Assembly: GCF_020422885.1 (NCBI RefSeq)
Contig: NZ_CP084622.1
Span: 3,243,001 to 3,307,000, forward strand
Reading direction: 5' to 3'
Source of the DNA: Mesobacillus sp. S13
GTDB lineage: Bacteria > Bacillota > Bacilli > Bacillales > Cytobacillaceae
Length of the DNA stretch: 64,000 bases
The notes under the pieces were generated by a model. The model did no database searches, was not told the DNA's origin, and saw only the letters and a list, made by a program, of their open reading frames with translations. Positions 55,517 through 64,000 of this stretch are shown here, piece by piece. A program made the translations under genes and the position numbers. Position 1 is the first letter of the stretch, and each line of letters opens with the position of its first letter.

Positions 55517-56293
55517 ATGAATATCTTCACACAAATCGCAAAAAGCATGTATTCCCCTAAGGTAATAGCGGACGCAAGAATCCAGGGAATCGGCAAAACT
55601 ATCTTATTCGTCTTCTTGCTTACACTTATTTCTATCTTGCCAGTTGTCTATTATATGTTTGCGGGAATCTCGGAAGCTGTAGGCACGGTAAAACAATCGA
55701 TCCAAAAAGACCTTCCCTCCTTCACAATTGAAGAGGGTATACTCCAATCCGACATAAAAGCACCACTAACCATCAAAAATGGAAGTTTCACGTTAATTTT
55801 TGATCCAACCGGCGCGATTGATCAAGGAGAGCTCACTGGGATGGATGCAAATGTTGCCATGCTTCAGGAAGAAATCGTTCTTGCTGCCGGCGGAGAAACC
55901 AATGCTGTTCCTTACTCTCTGTTCTCTAGTGAAACGATGACAAAGGATGACCTCATTTCACTTGTCGACACCGCTGAATCTTCACTTCCCGTGTTGCTGG
56001 GCCTATTGTTTATTGTCGTCTATGTTTTTTCAAGCGGGATGAAATTCATTGAGGTGTCTCTACTAGCCCTATTCGGTCTTCTTTTAAAAAATCTCGCTGG
56101 CAGAAAGCTGCAATACAGACATTTATGGAGAATGGCCGTATATAGTACAACACTCCCTACTATATTTTTTACGATTATGGCATTTTTAAAGACAGAAGTG
56201 CCCTTCAGTTTCTCAGTCAATTGGTTTGTAGCTTCAATGATGCTGCTTTTAGCCATTAAAGAACTGCATGCAATTGACCCTAAGGAAAGTTAA
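55517..56293 (+). CDS. yqgB: DUF1189 membrane protein YqgB
   Basis: A 258-residue protein. There is one N-terminal helix (about 27-50), a long extracytoplasmic domain (50-150), then three or four C-terminal helices, the DUF1189 layout. Typical text: PKVIADARIQGIGKTI and KFIEVSLLALFGLLLKN. Function unknown. It is followed by its own terminator. Confidence 0.87.
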   Translation: MNIFTQIAKSMYSPKVIADARIQGIGKTILFVFLLTLISILPVVYYMFAGISEAVGTVKQSIQKDLPSFTIEEGILQSDIKAPLTIKNGSFTLIFDPTGAIDQGELTGMDANVAMLQEEIVLAAGGETNAVPYSLFSSETMTKDDLISLVDTAESSLPVLLGLLFIVVYVFSSGMKFIEVSLLALFGLLLKNLAGRKLQYRHLWRMAVYSTTLPTIFFTIMAFLKTEVPFSFSVNWFVASMMLLLAIKELHAIDPKES

Positions 56294-56319
56294 AAATGCG
56301 CCTCTGGCGTATTTTTTTT
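56293..56319 (+). terminator. Terminator of yqgB
   Basis: AAATGCGCC / GGCGTATTT hairpin followed by eight Ts. Confidence 0.75.
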
Positions 56320-56509
56320 GCCTTATCCTATGGTTTTCTTTCTTTCTGCCCCTTTATTCATTTTCTTAAACAAATGAAGTCTCTCAACTAGAATGTATCC
56401 TACTTATTCCATTTCTTTTTTTAAAACTTTCATTTTTTCTATCAAATAGGTTCTTATCTCTATTTCACATGCATAAATAATGATATAAGCATTAAAGGAG
56501 GAAGGTCCT

Positions 56510-56860
56510 ATGAAAAAACTGGCAGGTTTATTCGTTTTCTTGATCTTAGCTTACGCAGTCTACAATGATTTAAGCATAGGGACCCTTCCAGCGGCAAAAA
56601 TGCAAGAACATGAAATGGCGACAAAACATAAGGCAGAGAAAGCAGAAGTACAAAGTTCACAAGAAACTCCATTTTTCGAGCATGAAGTACTGCCTGGTGA
56701 TACAGTACTATCAGTCATTGACAGATATTTAGAAAGTCCACTTGACGTTCCTGTCTCACAAGCGGTGGAGGACTTCAAAAAGTTGAACAATGGAACAGAT
56801 CCCCAAAAGATCAAGTTCGGAAACACCTATAAATTCCCGGACTACAGCAGCCAAAATTAG
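56510..56860 (+). CDS. yqfZ: LysM-domain protein YqfZ
   Basis: A 116-residue exported protein. It has an N-terminal hydrophobic segment (residues 3-20), a spacer, and one LysM-like module at the C-terminal half (FEHEVLPGDTVLSVIDRYL ... FKKLNNGTDPQKIKFGNTYKFP) expected to bind peptidoglycan or chitin-like glycans. AAAGGAGGAAGG precedes the ATG. It sits directly upstream of ispG, as in B. subtilis. Confidence 0.85.
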   Translation: MKKLAGLFVFLILAYAVYNDLSIGTLPAAKMQEHEMATKHKAEKAEVQSSQETPFFEHEVLPGDTVLSVIDRYLESPLDVPVSQAVEDFKKLNNGTDPQKIKFGNTYKFPDYSSQN

Positions 56861-56977
56861 CAAAGGCTAACAATTGAAGTCTTTCCTTGTCAATTTGAGC
56901 AAAGAATTGATAAAATGGGGTTATGCAACTTTAGGAACATTTTCATGAATTCCATTTTTCAAAGGAGCGAATCACTG

Positions 56978-58075
56978 TTGAGTGAAATTATACATCGTAC
57001 CAAAACCCGTCCAATTAAGGTAGGGAATTTAACCATTGGAGGCAACAATGAAGTTGTCATCCAGAGTATGACGACAACCAAGACGCATGATGTCGAAGCG
57101 ACCGTTGCTGAAATCATGCGCCTTGAAGAAGCGGGCTGCCAGATCGTCCGCGTGGCCTGTCCAGATGAAAGAGCAGCCAATGCCATATCAGAAATCAAAA
57201 AAAGAATTAACATACCTCTTGTTGTAGATATCCATTTTGATTACCGTCTTGCACTTAAAGCAATTGAAGGCGGAGCTGATAAAATCAGGATCAATCCGGG
57301 AAATATCGGCAAGCGGGAGAAGGTAGAGGCTGTCGTTAAAGCTGCAAAAGAACGCGGTATTCCGATCAGAATCGGTGTTAATGCGGGCTCTCTTGAAAGA
57401 AGGATCCTCGAAAAATATGGCTACCCTACAGCGGATGGCATGGTAGAAAGTGCATTGCACCATATCAAAATCCTTGAGGACCTTGATTTCCACAATATCA
57501 TCGTGTCAATGAAGGCTTCCGATGTGAACCTGGCGATTGAAGCATATGAGAAAGCGGCAAAAGCTTTTGATTATCCGCTTCATCTTGGAATCACGGAATC
57601 CGGAACTTTATTTGCAGGTACTGTGAAAAGTGCCGCTGGCCTTGGAGCGATTCTCAGCAAGGGCATCGGAAACACTGTCAGAGTATCATTAAGCGCCGAT
57701 CCAGTGGAGGAAGTAAAAGTTGCGAGAGAATTGTTGAAGTCATTTGGCCTTGCAGCCAATGCTGCAACATTGATTTCATGCCCAACATGCGGACGGATCG
57801 AAATCGATCTAATCAGCATCGCCAACGAGGTGGAAGAGTACATCTCAAAGATTAAGGCACCGATCAAGGTAGCTGTCCTTGGATGTGCTGTTAACGGCCC
57901 TGGAGAAGCACGTGAAGCCGATATCGGCATTGCAGGGGCAAGAGGCGAAGGACTTCTTTTCAGAAAAGGAGAGATTGTCCGTAAAGTGCCTGAAGAAACA
58001 ATGGTTGAAGAACTTAAGAAAGAAATCGATAAAATTGCTGAAGAAAAGATTCGTGAAGCTGCTCTTCAGCAATAA
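56978..58075 (+). CDS. ispG: 4-hydroxy-3-methylbut-2-enyl-diphosphate synthase IspG
   Basis: A 365-residue iron-sulfur enzyme of the MEP isoprenoid pathway, converting MEcPP to HMBPP. The N-terminal TIM barrel includes [10 protein letters not shown]. The C-terminal [4Fe-4S] ligands are in ISCPTCGR and [11 protein letters not shown]. The TTG at 56978 is chosen because AAAGGAG lies about 10 bases upstream and the protein then matches family starts ([15 protein letters not shown]); an ATG at 56915 adds 21 unrelated residues. Confidence 0.96.
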   Translation: MSEIIHRTKTRPIKVGNLTIGGNNEVVIQSMTTTKTHDVEATVAEIMRLEEAGCQIVRVACPDERAANAISEIKKRINIPLVVDIHFDYRLALKAIEGGADKIRINPGNIGKREKVEAVVKAAKERGIPIRIGVNAGSLERRILEKYGYPTADGMVESALHHIKILEDLDFHNIIVSMKASDVNLAIEAYEKAAKAFDYPLHLGITESGTLFAGTVKSAAGLGAILSKGIGNTVRVSLSADPVEEVKVARELLKSFGLAANAATLISCPTCGRIEIDLISIANEVEEYISKIKAPIKVAVLGCAVNGPGEAREADIGIAGARGEGLLFRKGEIVRKVPEETMVEELKKEIDKIAEEKIREAALQQ

Positions 58076-58081
58076 CCAATC

Positions 58082-58116
58082 AAAATGCCCGGGAAATGAT
58101 TCCCGGGCATTTTTTG
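58082..58116. terminator. Terminator after ispG
   Basis: AAAATGCCCGGGA / TCCCGGGCATTTT 13-bp hairpin followed by Ts; it may serve yqfX in the other direction too. Confidence 0.85.
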
Positions 58117-58136
58117 TTGGCAATCTTATATCACCG

Positions 58137-58682
58137 TCAGAAGAACGGCAGGATAAAGATACCGACTAAGATTGAGATTGTCCCAATCCCTATGGCCCAG
58201 CTTCCGATAGCGGATCCTCTTCTGCGAGCCATGAAACCAAGGACAATCCCTGCTGCTCCAAAAAGTACAGGTAAAATAAACAGCGACAAGATCGATAGAG
58301 CAAGAGCTGAGTATGCAAGCCCTCGTCCTCCAGTTGTACTTTCCTCTTCTGACCTTCTGTTAATCGCAGGTGGAGCAGGAGCAGCAATTTCAGCCGCTGT
58401 TTCTTCCTGGTACTGTCCAGGACGGGCAATTGCTGTCATCTCCTGATAGTACTCATCACGTCCAGGTCCAGCGATTGCAGTCATTTCCTGATAGTGTTCA
58501 TCACGTTCAGGTCCGGCTATCGCAGTCATTTCCTGGTAATGTTCATCACGTGCAGGAGCATACAGTTCTGTTGCTGTTTCTTCCTGGTATATTTCATCAC
58601 GCGCATCCCTGATCGTGATGACATCCTGCTTAGGTTCAGTGATATATTCGGTACCTCTCTGTTTTCGTTCTTGGTCTGCCAC
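58137..58682 (-). CDS. yqfX: Repeat-containing membrane protein, YqfX-like
   Basis: About 181 residues. The N-terminal half contains four or five tandem acidic units of roughly 15 residues (ARDEHYQEMTAIAGP, ERDEHYQEMTAIAGP, GRDEYYQEMTAIARP, and looser flanking copies). The C-terminal half has two membrane helices separated by ARRRGSAIG, as in DUF4190-type proteins. The GTG at 58682 has GAGGG upstream; an earlier in-frame start ten codons away is weaker. Function unknown. B. subtilis YqfX is shorter, consistent with repeat expansion. Confidence 0.75.
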   Translation of the reverse strand: MADQERKQRGTEYITEPKQDVITIRDARDEIYQEETATELYAPARDEHYQEMTAIAGPERDEHYQEMTAIAGPGRDEYYQEMTAIARPGQYQEETAAEIAAPAPPAINRRSEEESTTGGRGLAYSALALSILSLFILPVLFGAAGIVLGFMARRRGSAIGSWAIGIGTISILVGIFILPFF

Positions 58683-58842
58683 TTTAATCCCTCGCTTTCT
58701 TAAGTGGAGCATTTATTATTGTTTACGAGCAGAGAGGATTTCATCATGGCAATGTTTGACTAAATCTTGAGAAAGTAAATCTTTTGTGGACTATCCATAT
58801 TTGGTAAGATGAAAGAAAGAAGAATGTTTAAGGAGAAGATGG

Positions 58843-59412
58843 ATGAAAAAACGTTTCGGCATAGATATTGACGGTACAGTCACTTGTCCCACTACATTTG
58901 TACCTTATTTAAATGAAGGATTCGATTTGAATATTACACTGGATGATATCAAGCAATATGATTTTATGCCCTTGGTATCGGTTTCCGAAAAAGAATTCGC
59001 AGCCTGGTTCAAAAAAATGGAACCTGTCATTTATTCTAAATCTCCTTTAGCAGAAGGAGCCAAGGATATACTAAAAAGCTGGGAGAATGAGCACGAACTA
59101 TATTTTATCAGTGCAAGAGGCAGACATTTACTCGACCTGACGAAAGAATGGTTCTCCGTAAATGAACTTAAATATCATGACATCCACCTGATTGGCTCAC
59201 ATGATAAAATCGAGGCAGCCCGCAAATACGATGTGGATATATTTTTCGAAGATAAACATGATAATGCAGTAAACCTCCATGAAGAACTGAGTATCCCGGT
59301 GATTCTTTTCAACACTCCTTATAACCAGGAACCGATTCCTGATGGCGTGATTCGTGTCAACAATTGGCAGGAAGCGAATGAATGGGTAGAAAATTGGCAC
59401 AAAAATAGTTAA
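58843..59412 (+). CDS. yqfW: HAD-family putative nucleotidase YqfW
   Basis: A 189-residue phosphatase of the HAD superfamily, 5'(3')-deoxyribonucleotidase-like. Motif I is DIDGTVT (residues 7-13), motif II is YFISARG, and the C-terminal acidic motif FFEDKHDNA is typical. The substrate is unknown. AAGGAG lies 9 bases before the ATG. It is followed by a terminator facing zur. Confidence 0.88.
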   Translation: MKKRFGIDIDGTVTCPTTFVPYLNEGFDLNITLDDIKQYDFMPLVSVSEKEFAAWFKKMEPVIYSKSPLAEGAKDILKSWENEHELYFISARGRHLLDLTKEWFSVNELKYHDIHLIGSHDKIEAARKYDVDIFFEDKHDNAVNLHEELSIPVILFNTPYNQEPIPDGVIRVNNWQEANEWVENWHKNS

Positions 59413-59439
59413 AACGGCCATTTGCATGGCCGTTTTTTT
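59411..59439. terminator. Terminator between yqfW and zur
   Basis: AAACGGCCA / TGGCCGTTT hairpin with a T-run on the plus strand and an A-rich left side. Confidence 0.8.
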
Positions 59440-59458
59440 ATGTTTTTCTAACTATAAG

Positions 59459-59872
59459 TTATTGGACGCAATCAGGGCATCGACCATATATTTCGAACTT
59501 ATGTCCCGATATATCATAGCCTTTGAAGCTTGCTTCGATATTCCTCATCGGACAGGTCTCAATTTCCTTCGTTTTCCCGCAGTCAAGACAAATGAAGTGA
59601 TGATGATGCTCTTTGTGAGAGCAGGTGAAGCGGAAATGCTTTTCACCAGATAGCTCTGTCATTTCAAGAATCCCCAGTTCAGCAAACACGCTCAAATTGC
59701 GGTAGATGGTATCGAAGCTTAGGCCCGGGTAATTTTCCTTCATCTGTTCAAGTACATCACGCGCAGTCAAATATTTGTCATTATCAGAGAACAGCTGGAG
59801 CATATCCTCACGTTTACCGGTATGTTTGTATCCCTGTTCCTTCAACAGGTTCATTGCTTCATTCACATTCAT
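59459..59872 (-). CDS. zur: Zinc uptake regulator Zur (Fur family)
   Basis: A 137-residue repressor. The winged helix covers residues 10-75 (SFDTIYRNLSVFAELGI). The structural zinc site has CX2C pairs at Cys95/98 and Cys132/135, and a His-rich regulatory site lies at HKEHHHHF (86-93). With zinc bound it represses zinc-uptake genes. It is the last gene of the znuC-znuB-zur run, 12 bases after znuB, so it is probably autoregulated through the same Zur box. Confidence 0.93.
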   Translation of the reverse strand: MNVNEAMNLLKEQGYKHTGKREDMLQLFSDNDKYLTARDVLEQMKENYPGLSFDTIYRNLSVFAELGILEMTELSGEKHFRFTCSHKEHHHHFICLDCGKTKEIETCPMRNIEASFKGYDISGHKFEIYGRCPDCVQ

Positions 59873-59884
59873 GAAATCACCCCG

Positions 59885-60727
59885 TTAGATGGATCTTGTT
59901 GCTGCACGTTTTTTTAGCCAAATCGCCAGCACAAGGATGAGTACTGCTATCATCACAATCGTGCCGCCTGGAGCAAGGTCCAGATAATAGGACAGGAATA
60001 AACCGCCCAATACTGATACCTCACCAAATAGGATGGAATAGAAGATGGTTTGCTTGAATCCCTTCGCGAAACGGATGCTCGCAGCAACTGGCAGAGTCAT
60101 CAGGGAAGAGACCAGCAAGATACCCACGATTCTCATTGATGCTGCGATCACCAATGCCACCATAACAATGAAGATAAAGTGGAGCGTCTTTGCAGCAATA
60201 CCAGTCGCCCTCGCATATTCCTCATCAAATGATAATAGGAAAAGTTCTTTATACAATAACACAACAAGCGCTATGACAAGGATGCTGATAATGAGGATAG
60301 TCCATAAATCAGCCCTGCTTACCGCGCTCACGCTGCCGAATAAATAACTGAACAAATCTGTATTGAAGCCGTCAGCTAGTGAAATGAAAATGACTCCAAG
60401 ACCGATTCCCCCGGAAAGGATAATTGGAATCGCTAATTCCTGGTAATGTTTATACACTGTACGCAGCTTTTCAATGAACAATGAGCCTCCAACGGAAAAA
60501 GCCATTCCCATGTAAAGAGGATTCAACCCACTGAAAATCAGGAATTTTTTCTCAAGCAGCAGACTCGCCGCAATCCCCGCCAGTGTCACATGACTGAGGG
60601 CATCCGCTATAAGAGAAAGTCTTCTGACGACGATAAAAACACCAAGAAGCGGAGCAATAACGCCTATGATCATACCAGTCAAAAAAGCATTCTGCAAAAA
60701 TTCATATTGCAACAGTCCGCTAATCAT
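59885..60727 (-). CDS. znuB: Zinc ABC transporter permease
   Basis: A 280-residue ABC-3 family permease with about eight helices; the cytoplasmic coupling loop is RRLSLIADALSHVTLAGIA. It forms the zinc channel with ZnuC and an external binding protein that is not encoded here. It overlaps znuC by eight bases. Naming follows the Zur-box context; the family also includes manganese transporters. Confidence 0.88.
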   Translation of the reverse strand: MISGLLQYEFLQNAFLTGMIIGVIAPLLGVFIVVRRLSLIADALSHVTLAGIAASLLLEKKFLIFSGLNPLYMGMAFSVGGSLFIEKLRTVYKHYQELAIPIILSGGIGLGVIFISLADGFNTDLFSYLFGSVSAVSRADLWTILIISILVIALVVLLYKELFLLSFDEEYARATGIAAKTLHFIFIVMVALVIAASMRIVGILLVSSLMTLPVAASIRFAKGFKQTIFYSILFGEVSVLGGLFLSYYLDLAPGGTIVMIAVLILVLAIWLKKRAATRSI

Positions 60728-61511
60728 GAAGGTGCCCTCCTTCGTGATGATGATGATCGTGTGTCAAGACATGGACATCATGTCCATAAATCTCTGAAAC
60801 ATCATTGATCTTCATTTGTTCAAATTCCTCGGCACTTCCATGGAAATGCATGTTTTTATTCAGGCAGGCAACATTCGTGACTTTTTCTGAAATCGTACCA
60901 ATATCGTGAGTGACCAAAAGTAAAGTGATCCCTTTCTCTTTATTAAGTGTTTCGAGCATTTCATAAAAAGAGTTGACGTTTTGAACGTCCACACCTACCG
61001 TTGGTTCATCCAAAATCAGGAGTTCAGGCTCACTGACCAAAGCCCTTGCGATGAAAATCCGTTGCTGTTGGCCACCAGAAAGCTCTCCAATATTCCTGTC
61101 GAGAAATTTCCCCATCCCGACCGACTCGATAGCATGCTTTATTTTTGCATGATCACTTTTCTTTAAAAAGTTGAAAAGGCCTAGCTTCTTCGTCAGCCCA
61201 CTGGCCACGACCTCAAATACAGTAGCAGGAAAGCCTGTGTTGAAAGAATTTGCCTTCTGAGAAACGAAGCCAATTTTATGCTGTTCCTTAAATTTGCTAA
61301 TATCATGTCCAAACAGGGAGATGGAGCCTTTCTGCGGCTTGATCAATCCCAGCATCAGCTTAAGCAATGTCGACTTGCCTGAGCCATTGGGGCCAACAAT
61401 CGCTAAAAAACTTCCCTTTTGAATAGACAGATTTATATTCTCAAGAACATTTTCTTTATCATATCGATAATAAAGATCCTGCACCTGGACGATGTATTTA
61501 TTAGAGTCCAT
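60720..61511 (-). CDS. znuC: Zinc ABC transporter ATP-binding protein
   Basis: A 263-residue ATPase with Walker A GPNGSGKST, signature LSGGQQQR, Walker B LLILDEP and H-loop LVTHD. The C-terminus ends in a His-rich tail (GHDVHVLTHDHHHHEGGHLHD) likely to bind zinc. It is first in the operon, with the Zur box 16-36 bases upstream. Confidence 0.92.
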   Translation of the reverse strand: MDSNKYIVQVQDLYYRYDKENVLENINLSIQKGSFLAIVGPNGSGKSTLLKLMLGLIKPQKGSISLFGHDISKFKEQHKIGFVSQKANSFNTGFPATVFEVVASGLTKKLGLFNFLKKSDHAKIKHAIESVGMGKFLDRNIGELSGGQQQRIFIARALVSEPELLILDEPTVGVDVQNVNSFYEMLETLNKEKGITLLLVTHDIGTISEKVTNVACLNKNMHFHGSAEEFEQMKINDVSEIYGHDVHVLTHDHHHHEGGHLHD

Positions 61512-61526
61512 TTTTTATCACCCGAA

Positions 61527-61547
61527 AAATAAGAATCATTCCGATTT
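61527..61547. promoter_or_regulatory. Zur box of the znu operon
   Basis: AAATAAGAATCATTCCGATT followed by T matches the Bacillus Zur consensus (AAATCGTAATNATTACGATTT) at about 16 of 20 defined positions, with conserved AAT and ATT half-centres. Located immediately upstream of znuC. Confidence 0.8.
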
Positions 61548-61656
61548 ACCTTTAGTAGTATATCTCTTACAGGCCATATTGTAAACAAAATAACTCGAGA
61601 AAATTGTCACGAATCCAGAACTGGGCACATACCCTACTATGAAGGAGTGATGATCT

Positions 61657-61911
61657 TTGGCTATATTTGAAAATATCATTAATCACAAAATAGGCAACAT
61701 TACGGCTGATGAACTGCTGAAGTATGCAAAACAATTCAACATCTCCATTACCAGGCCACAAGCAGAGAAAATCACCGGATACTTAAAAGGGAAAAAAGTG
61801 AACATCTTTATTGATTCAGAAAGAACTGCCCTCATCAAACAAATTGCCAGAATCACCAGCCCTGAAACAGCAAAAGAAGTCAACAAACTATTTGTTAAAT
61901 TCACTAAATAA
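61657..61911 (+). CDS. yqfT: DUF2624 protein YqfT
   Basis: An 84-residue soluble protein, mostly helical, of unknown function (ADELLKYAKQFNISITRPQAEKI ... YLKGKKVNIF). The start is TTG at 61657 with GAAGGAG 9 bases upstream. Position between the zinc operon and nfo matches yqfT. Confidence 0.85.
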   Translation: MAIFENIINHKIGNITADELLKYAKQFNISITRPQAEKITGYLKGKKVNIFIDSERTALIKQIARITSPETAKEVNKLFVKFTK

Positions 61912-61914
61912 GAC

Positions 61915-62090
61915 ATGTGTCCGTCAATGTTATTGACGGATACTTTTCCTTTATTGCGGTCTGTTTTTGTCCGTCATCATCCTTATAACGGACATTTTTC
62001 CCTTTGGCCAGCCTACTTTTGTCCGTCAGCACTCTTATGACGGACACTTTTTACCTTCTCCGACACGGTTTTGTCCATTATCTCCATATG
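61915..62090. repeat. 52-bp hairpin repeat cluster between yqfT and nfo
   Basis: GTCCGTCA-type units start at 61919, 61969, 62021 and (degenerate) 62073, spaced 50, 52 and 52 bp. Each of the first three forms a hairpin such as GTCCGTCA/TGACGGAC around a short loop, followed by CTTTTT and a variable linker. Same period and TTTTGTCCG lead as the 9.0-9.8 kb array but a different second half-site. Confidence 0.75.
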
Positions 62091-62146
62091 TTGATGTTTT
62101 TATCATAACAGCCATGTCAATTTGATGCGAACCCATTGAACAAAAT

Positions 62147-62179
62147 AAAGCTGTGGAACATGGATGTTCCACAGCTTTT
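62147..62179 (-). terminator. Terminator of nfo
   Basis: AAAGCTGTGGAAC / GTTCCACAGCTTT 13-bp hairpin, Ts following on the minus strand. Confidence 0.8.
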
Positions 62180-62194
62180 ACTTCATGTATCCCA

Positions 62195-63085
62195 TTAGCT
62201 ATTCTTGATGAGTTCAAGCAAGTTCTCATCGAATTGTTTGTTTCTCAACATGTCAATTTCATGTTTGTATGGCGCTTTTTTATTGTTTTTGTCCTCACCA
62301 ACATAAGGGGTTTCGAGAATTTTAGGTACATGTGCCAATTGCGGATGGTGGACAATGTAGTTTAACGCGTCAAATCCGATATGGCCAAATCCGATATTCT
62401 CATGACGGTCCTTCCTCATCCCGACTTCATTTTTGCTGTCGTTGATATGAAGCACCTTTAATCGATCCAGACCGACGATCTTATCGAATTCATTCAGGAC
62501 ACCATCAAAATCTTCAACGATTGGATAACCGGCATCATGTGTATGGCAAGAATCAAAGCAGACAGACAGCTTGTCATTATGGGTGACGCCTTCCATGATC
62601 ATCGCAAGTTCTTCAAAGGATTTTCCACACTCCGAACCTTTTCCGGCCATCGTTTCAAGTGCGATTTGAACCTTATCATCGCTTGTCAGAACCTCATTGA
62701 GTCCTTCAATGATTTTTTTTATGCCCTCTTCTGTGCCAGCCCCAACATGTGCACCTGGATGGAGCACGATTTGCCTAGCCCCGATTGCTTCTGTGCGATC
62801 GATTTCGCTGCGCAGGAATCTTACTCCTAAATCAAAGGTATCAGGATTCTGTGTGTTCCCAATGTTGATGATATAAGGAGCATGTACGACAATTTCATGA
62901 ATGCCGTTCTGCTCCATATGCAGGCGGCCTGCTTCTATATTCAGGTCCTCAATTTTTTTTCTTCTAGTATTCTGAGGTGCCCCTGTATAAATCATGAAGG
63001 TATTTGCTCCATAAGAGATAGCTTCCTCACTTGCTGCCAGCAGCATTTTTTTTCCGCTCATGGAAACGTGTGAGCCAATTAACAT
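62195..63085 (-). CDS. nfo: Deoxyribonuclease IV (endonuclease IV)
   Basis: A 296-residue AP endonuclease of base-excision repair, TIM-barrel fold with three zinc ions. Ligand-bearing motifs are GSHVS at the start, [37 protein letters not shown] and [11 protein letters not shown]. In Bacillus it also acts in spore DNA repair. GGGAGAG precedes the ATG. It lies 22 bases after the end of cshB, probably in one operon. Confidence 0.95.
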   Translation of the reverse strand: MLIGSHVSMSGKKMLLAASEEAISYGANTFMIYTGAPQNTRRKKIEDLNIEAGRLHMEQNGIHEIVVHAPYIINIGNTQNPDTFDLGVRFLRSEIDRTEAIGARQIVLHPGAHVGAGTEEGIKKIIEGLNEVLTSDDKVQIALETMAGKGSECGKSFEELAMIMEGVTHNDKLSVCFDSCHTHDAGYPIVEDFDGVLNEFDKIVGLDRLKVLHINDSKNEVGMRKDRHENIGFGHIGFDALNYIVHHPQLAHVPKILETPYVGEDKNNKKAPYKHEIDMLRNKQFDENLLELIKNS

Positions 63086-63107
63086 CTTGATCTCTCCCTA
63101 ACGTCCA

Positions 63108-64000
63108 TTATTTATTTCTTTTTTGGATACGGTTTTCACGTTTTTTAATCTTATCCATTTCATATTTCATCTTCTTTTTATAGCCTGGTTTTACCTTTTT
63201 AGGCTTGGAAACGAGCGACTTTGCCTTTGCCTCGCCTGCACTTTCCTTCTTCTTTCTGTTCTGGCGTCTGTTCCGCTCTTCAATTTCGGTGAACTCACCT
63301 TTTTTCAAATCGATATTTTTAAAATCGATGCCCATTTTTTCGAGACGCACCAATGCATCTTCATCACGCTGCTCATATATTGTGAGAGCAATTCCTGAGG
63401 AACCTGCTCGTGCAGTCCTTCCTACCCTGTGGATATAAAAATCAAGATCCGTCGGCAGCTCATAGTTGATCACATGGCTGATTCCCTGGATATCGATTCC
63501 TCTGGCGGCAAGGTCAGTCGCCACAAGATATTGGAACTCCAGGTCCTTGATTTGCTTCATGACGCGTTTACGTTCACGCGGGCTCAGGTCTCCATGGATA
63601 CGGCCAACCTTCAGTCCCTTTTGGATCAAACCATCAGCAATCTCATCAGCCTTTTTCTTCGTATTGGCAAACACAATTCCTAGATAAGGGTTGAATGCAA
63701 GAAGAGCTGAGTGAACTAGCCCGATTTTATCCCGATGCCTTGCAGGCAGAAGGATATGTTCTATCTTCTCTGCAGTAGCCTGTTTCGGATCGACTTGAAC
63801 ATATTTCGGATTTTCCATATATTTTTTCAAAAATGGTTTTAATTTCTCAGGGATCGTCGCTGAAAAAACAAGCATTTGGATTTTTTCAGGCATGCGGGAT
63901 GCAAACTGGTCAATGTCCTCGATGAATCCCATATCAAGCATCAAATCTGCTTCATCAACAATTAGAATATTGGCTGTATGGACGTACAAGGCGTTTTCCT
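63108..64000 (-). CDS. cshB: DEAD-box RNA helicase CshB, 3' part (gene runs off the window)
   Basis: The last 297 or so codons; the 5' part lies beyond base 64000. The visible part starts just before motif II (VDEAD), then SAT in VFSATIPEKL, and in the second lobe ATDLAARGIDIQ, HRVGRTARAG and a Lys/Arg-rich C-terminal tail. It unwinds structured RNA, for example in cold adaptation or ribosome assembly. Identification as CshB rests on its place next to nfo. Confidence 0.9.
   Translation of the reverse strand, partial: ENALYVHTANILIVDEADLMLDMGFIEDIDQFASRMPEKIQMLVFSATIPEKLKPFLKKYMENPKYVQVDPKQATAEKIEHILLPARHRDKIGLVHSALLAFNPYLGIVFANTKKKADEIADGLIQKGLKVGRIHGDLSPRERKRVMKQIKDLEFQYLVATDLAARGIDIQGISHVINYELPTDLDFYIHRVGRTARAGSSGIALTIYEQRDEDALVRLEKMGIDFKNIDLKKGEFTEIEERNRRQNRKKKESAGEAKAKSLVSKPKKVKPGYKKKMKYEMDKIKKRENRIQKRNK

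Overview
The window is a chromosomal segment of a low-GC, spore-forming Firmicute of the family Bacillaceae. Gene order follows the Bacillus subtilis yqhR-to-cshB (yqh-yqg-yqf) block almost throughout. The organism looks like a Bacillus/Mesobacillus-type species rather than B. subtilis itself: it has a B12-dependent ribonucleotide reductase, a phoU gene at the end of the pst operon, an Fnr gene next to sodA, and no sinIR-tapA-sipW-tasA or corA genes between yqhG and comG.

Layout. 1-8.9 kb: yqhR, yqhP and yqhO; spore photoproduct lyase splB; nrdJ, split by a 1152-nt group I intron that carries an HNH endonuclease; lipM; yqhL. 9.0-9.8 kb: a non-coding array of fifteen hairpin-forming 52-bp repeats. 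9.9-16.7 kb: glycine cleavage operon gcvT-gcvPA-gcvPB behind a tandem glycine riboswitch, then divergent yqhH-yqhG. 16.8-21.5 kb: yqzE, aroK and the comGA-GG competence pseudopilus operon. 21.7-31.5 kb: tRNA-Gln, mgsR, a cysteine-rich SufR-like regulator, yqgY, a MidA-like methyltransferase, yqgX, yqgW, yqgV, yqgU, an LtaS-type synthase, glcK and yqgQ. 31.8-42.7 kb: spoVAF, the rhomboid protease gluP, ldh, a DUF92 gene, 5-formyl-THF cyclo-ligase, rpmG, a tightly coupled glycosyltransferase cassette, and yqzD-yqzC. 42.7-51.7 kb: pstSCAB-phoU behind a Pho box, pbpA, an MFS gene and sodA. 52-64 kb: fnr, yqgC, a Na/Pi cotransporter, yqgB, yqfZ, ispG, yqfX, yqfW, zur with the zinc ABC transporter genes behind a Zur box, yqfT, nfo, and the cut-off 3' part of cshB.

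How the genes work together. Several complete modules are visible with their control sites: glycine catabolism with its riboswitch, deoxynucleotide supply with paired NrdR boxes, phosphate uptake with a Pho box, zinc uptake with a Zur box, and DNA-uptake pseudopilus assembly. Spore biology is represented by splB, spoVAF and yqhR; the last two are reported to form one germination ion channel.

The most unusual items are the group I intron in nrdJ with its four-finger HNH endonuclease, four arrays of about 52-53 bp repeats that lie mostly between convergent genes, a comGG gene whose only plausible start is ATA, and several perfect palindromes in divergent intergenic regions.
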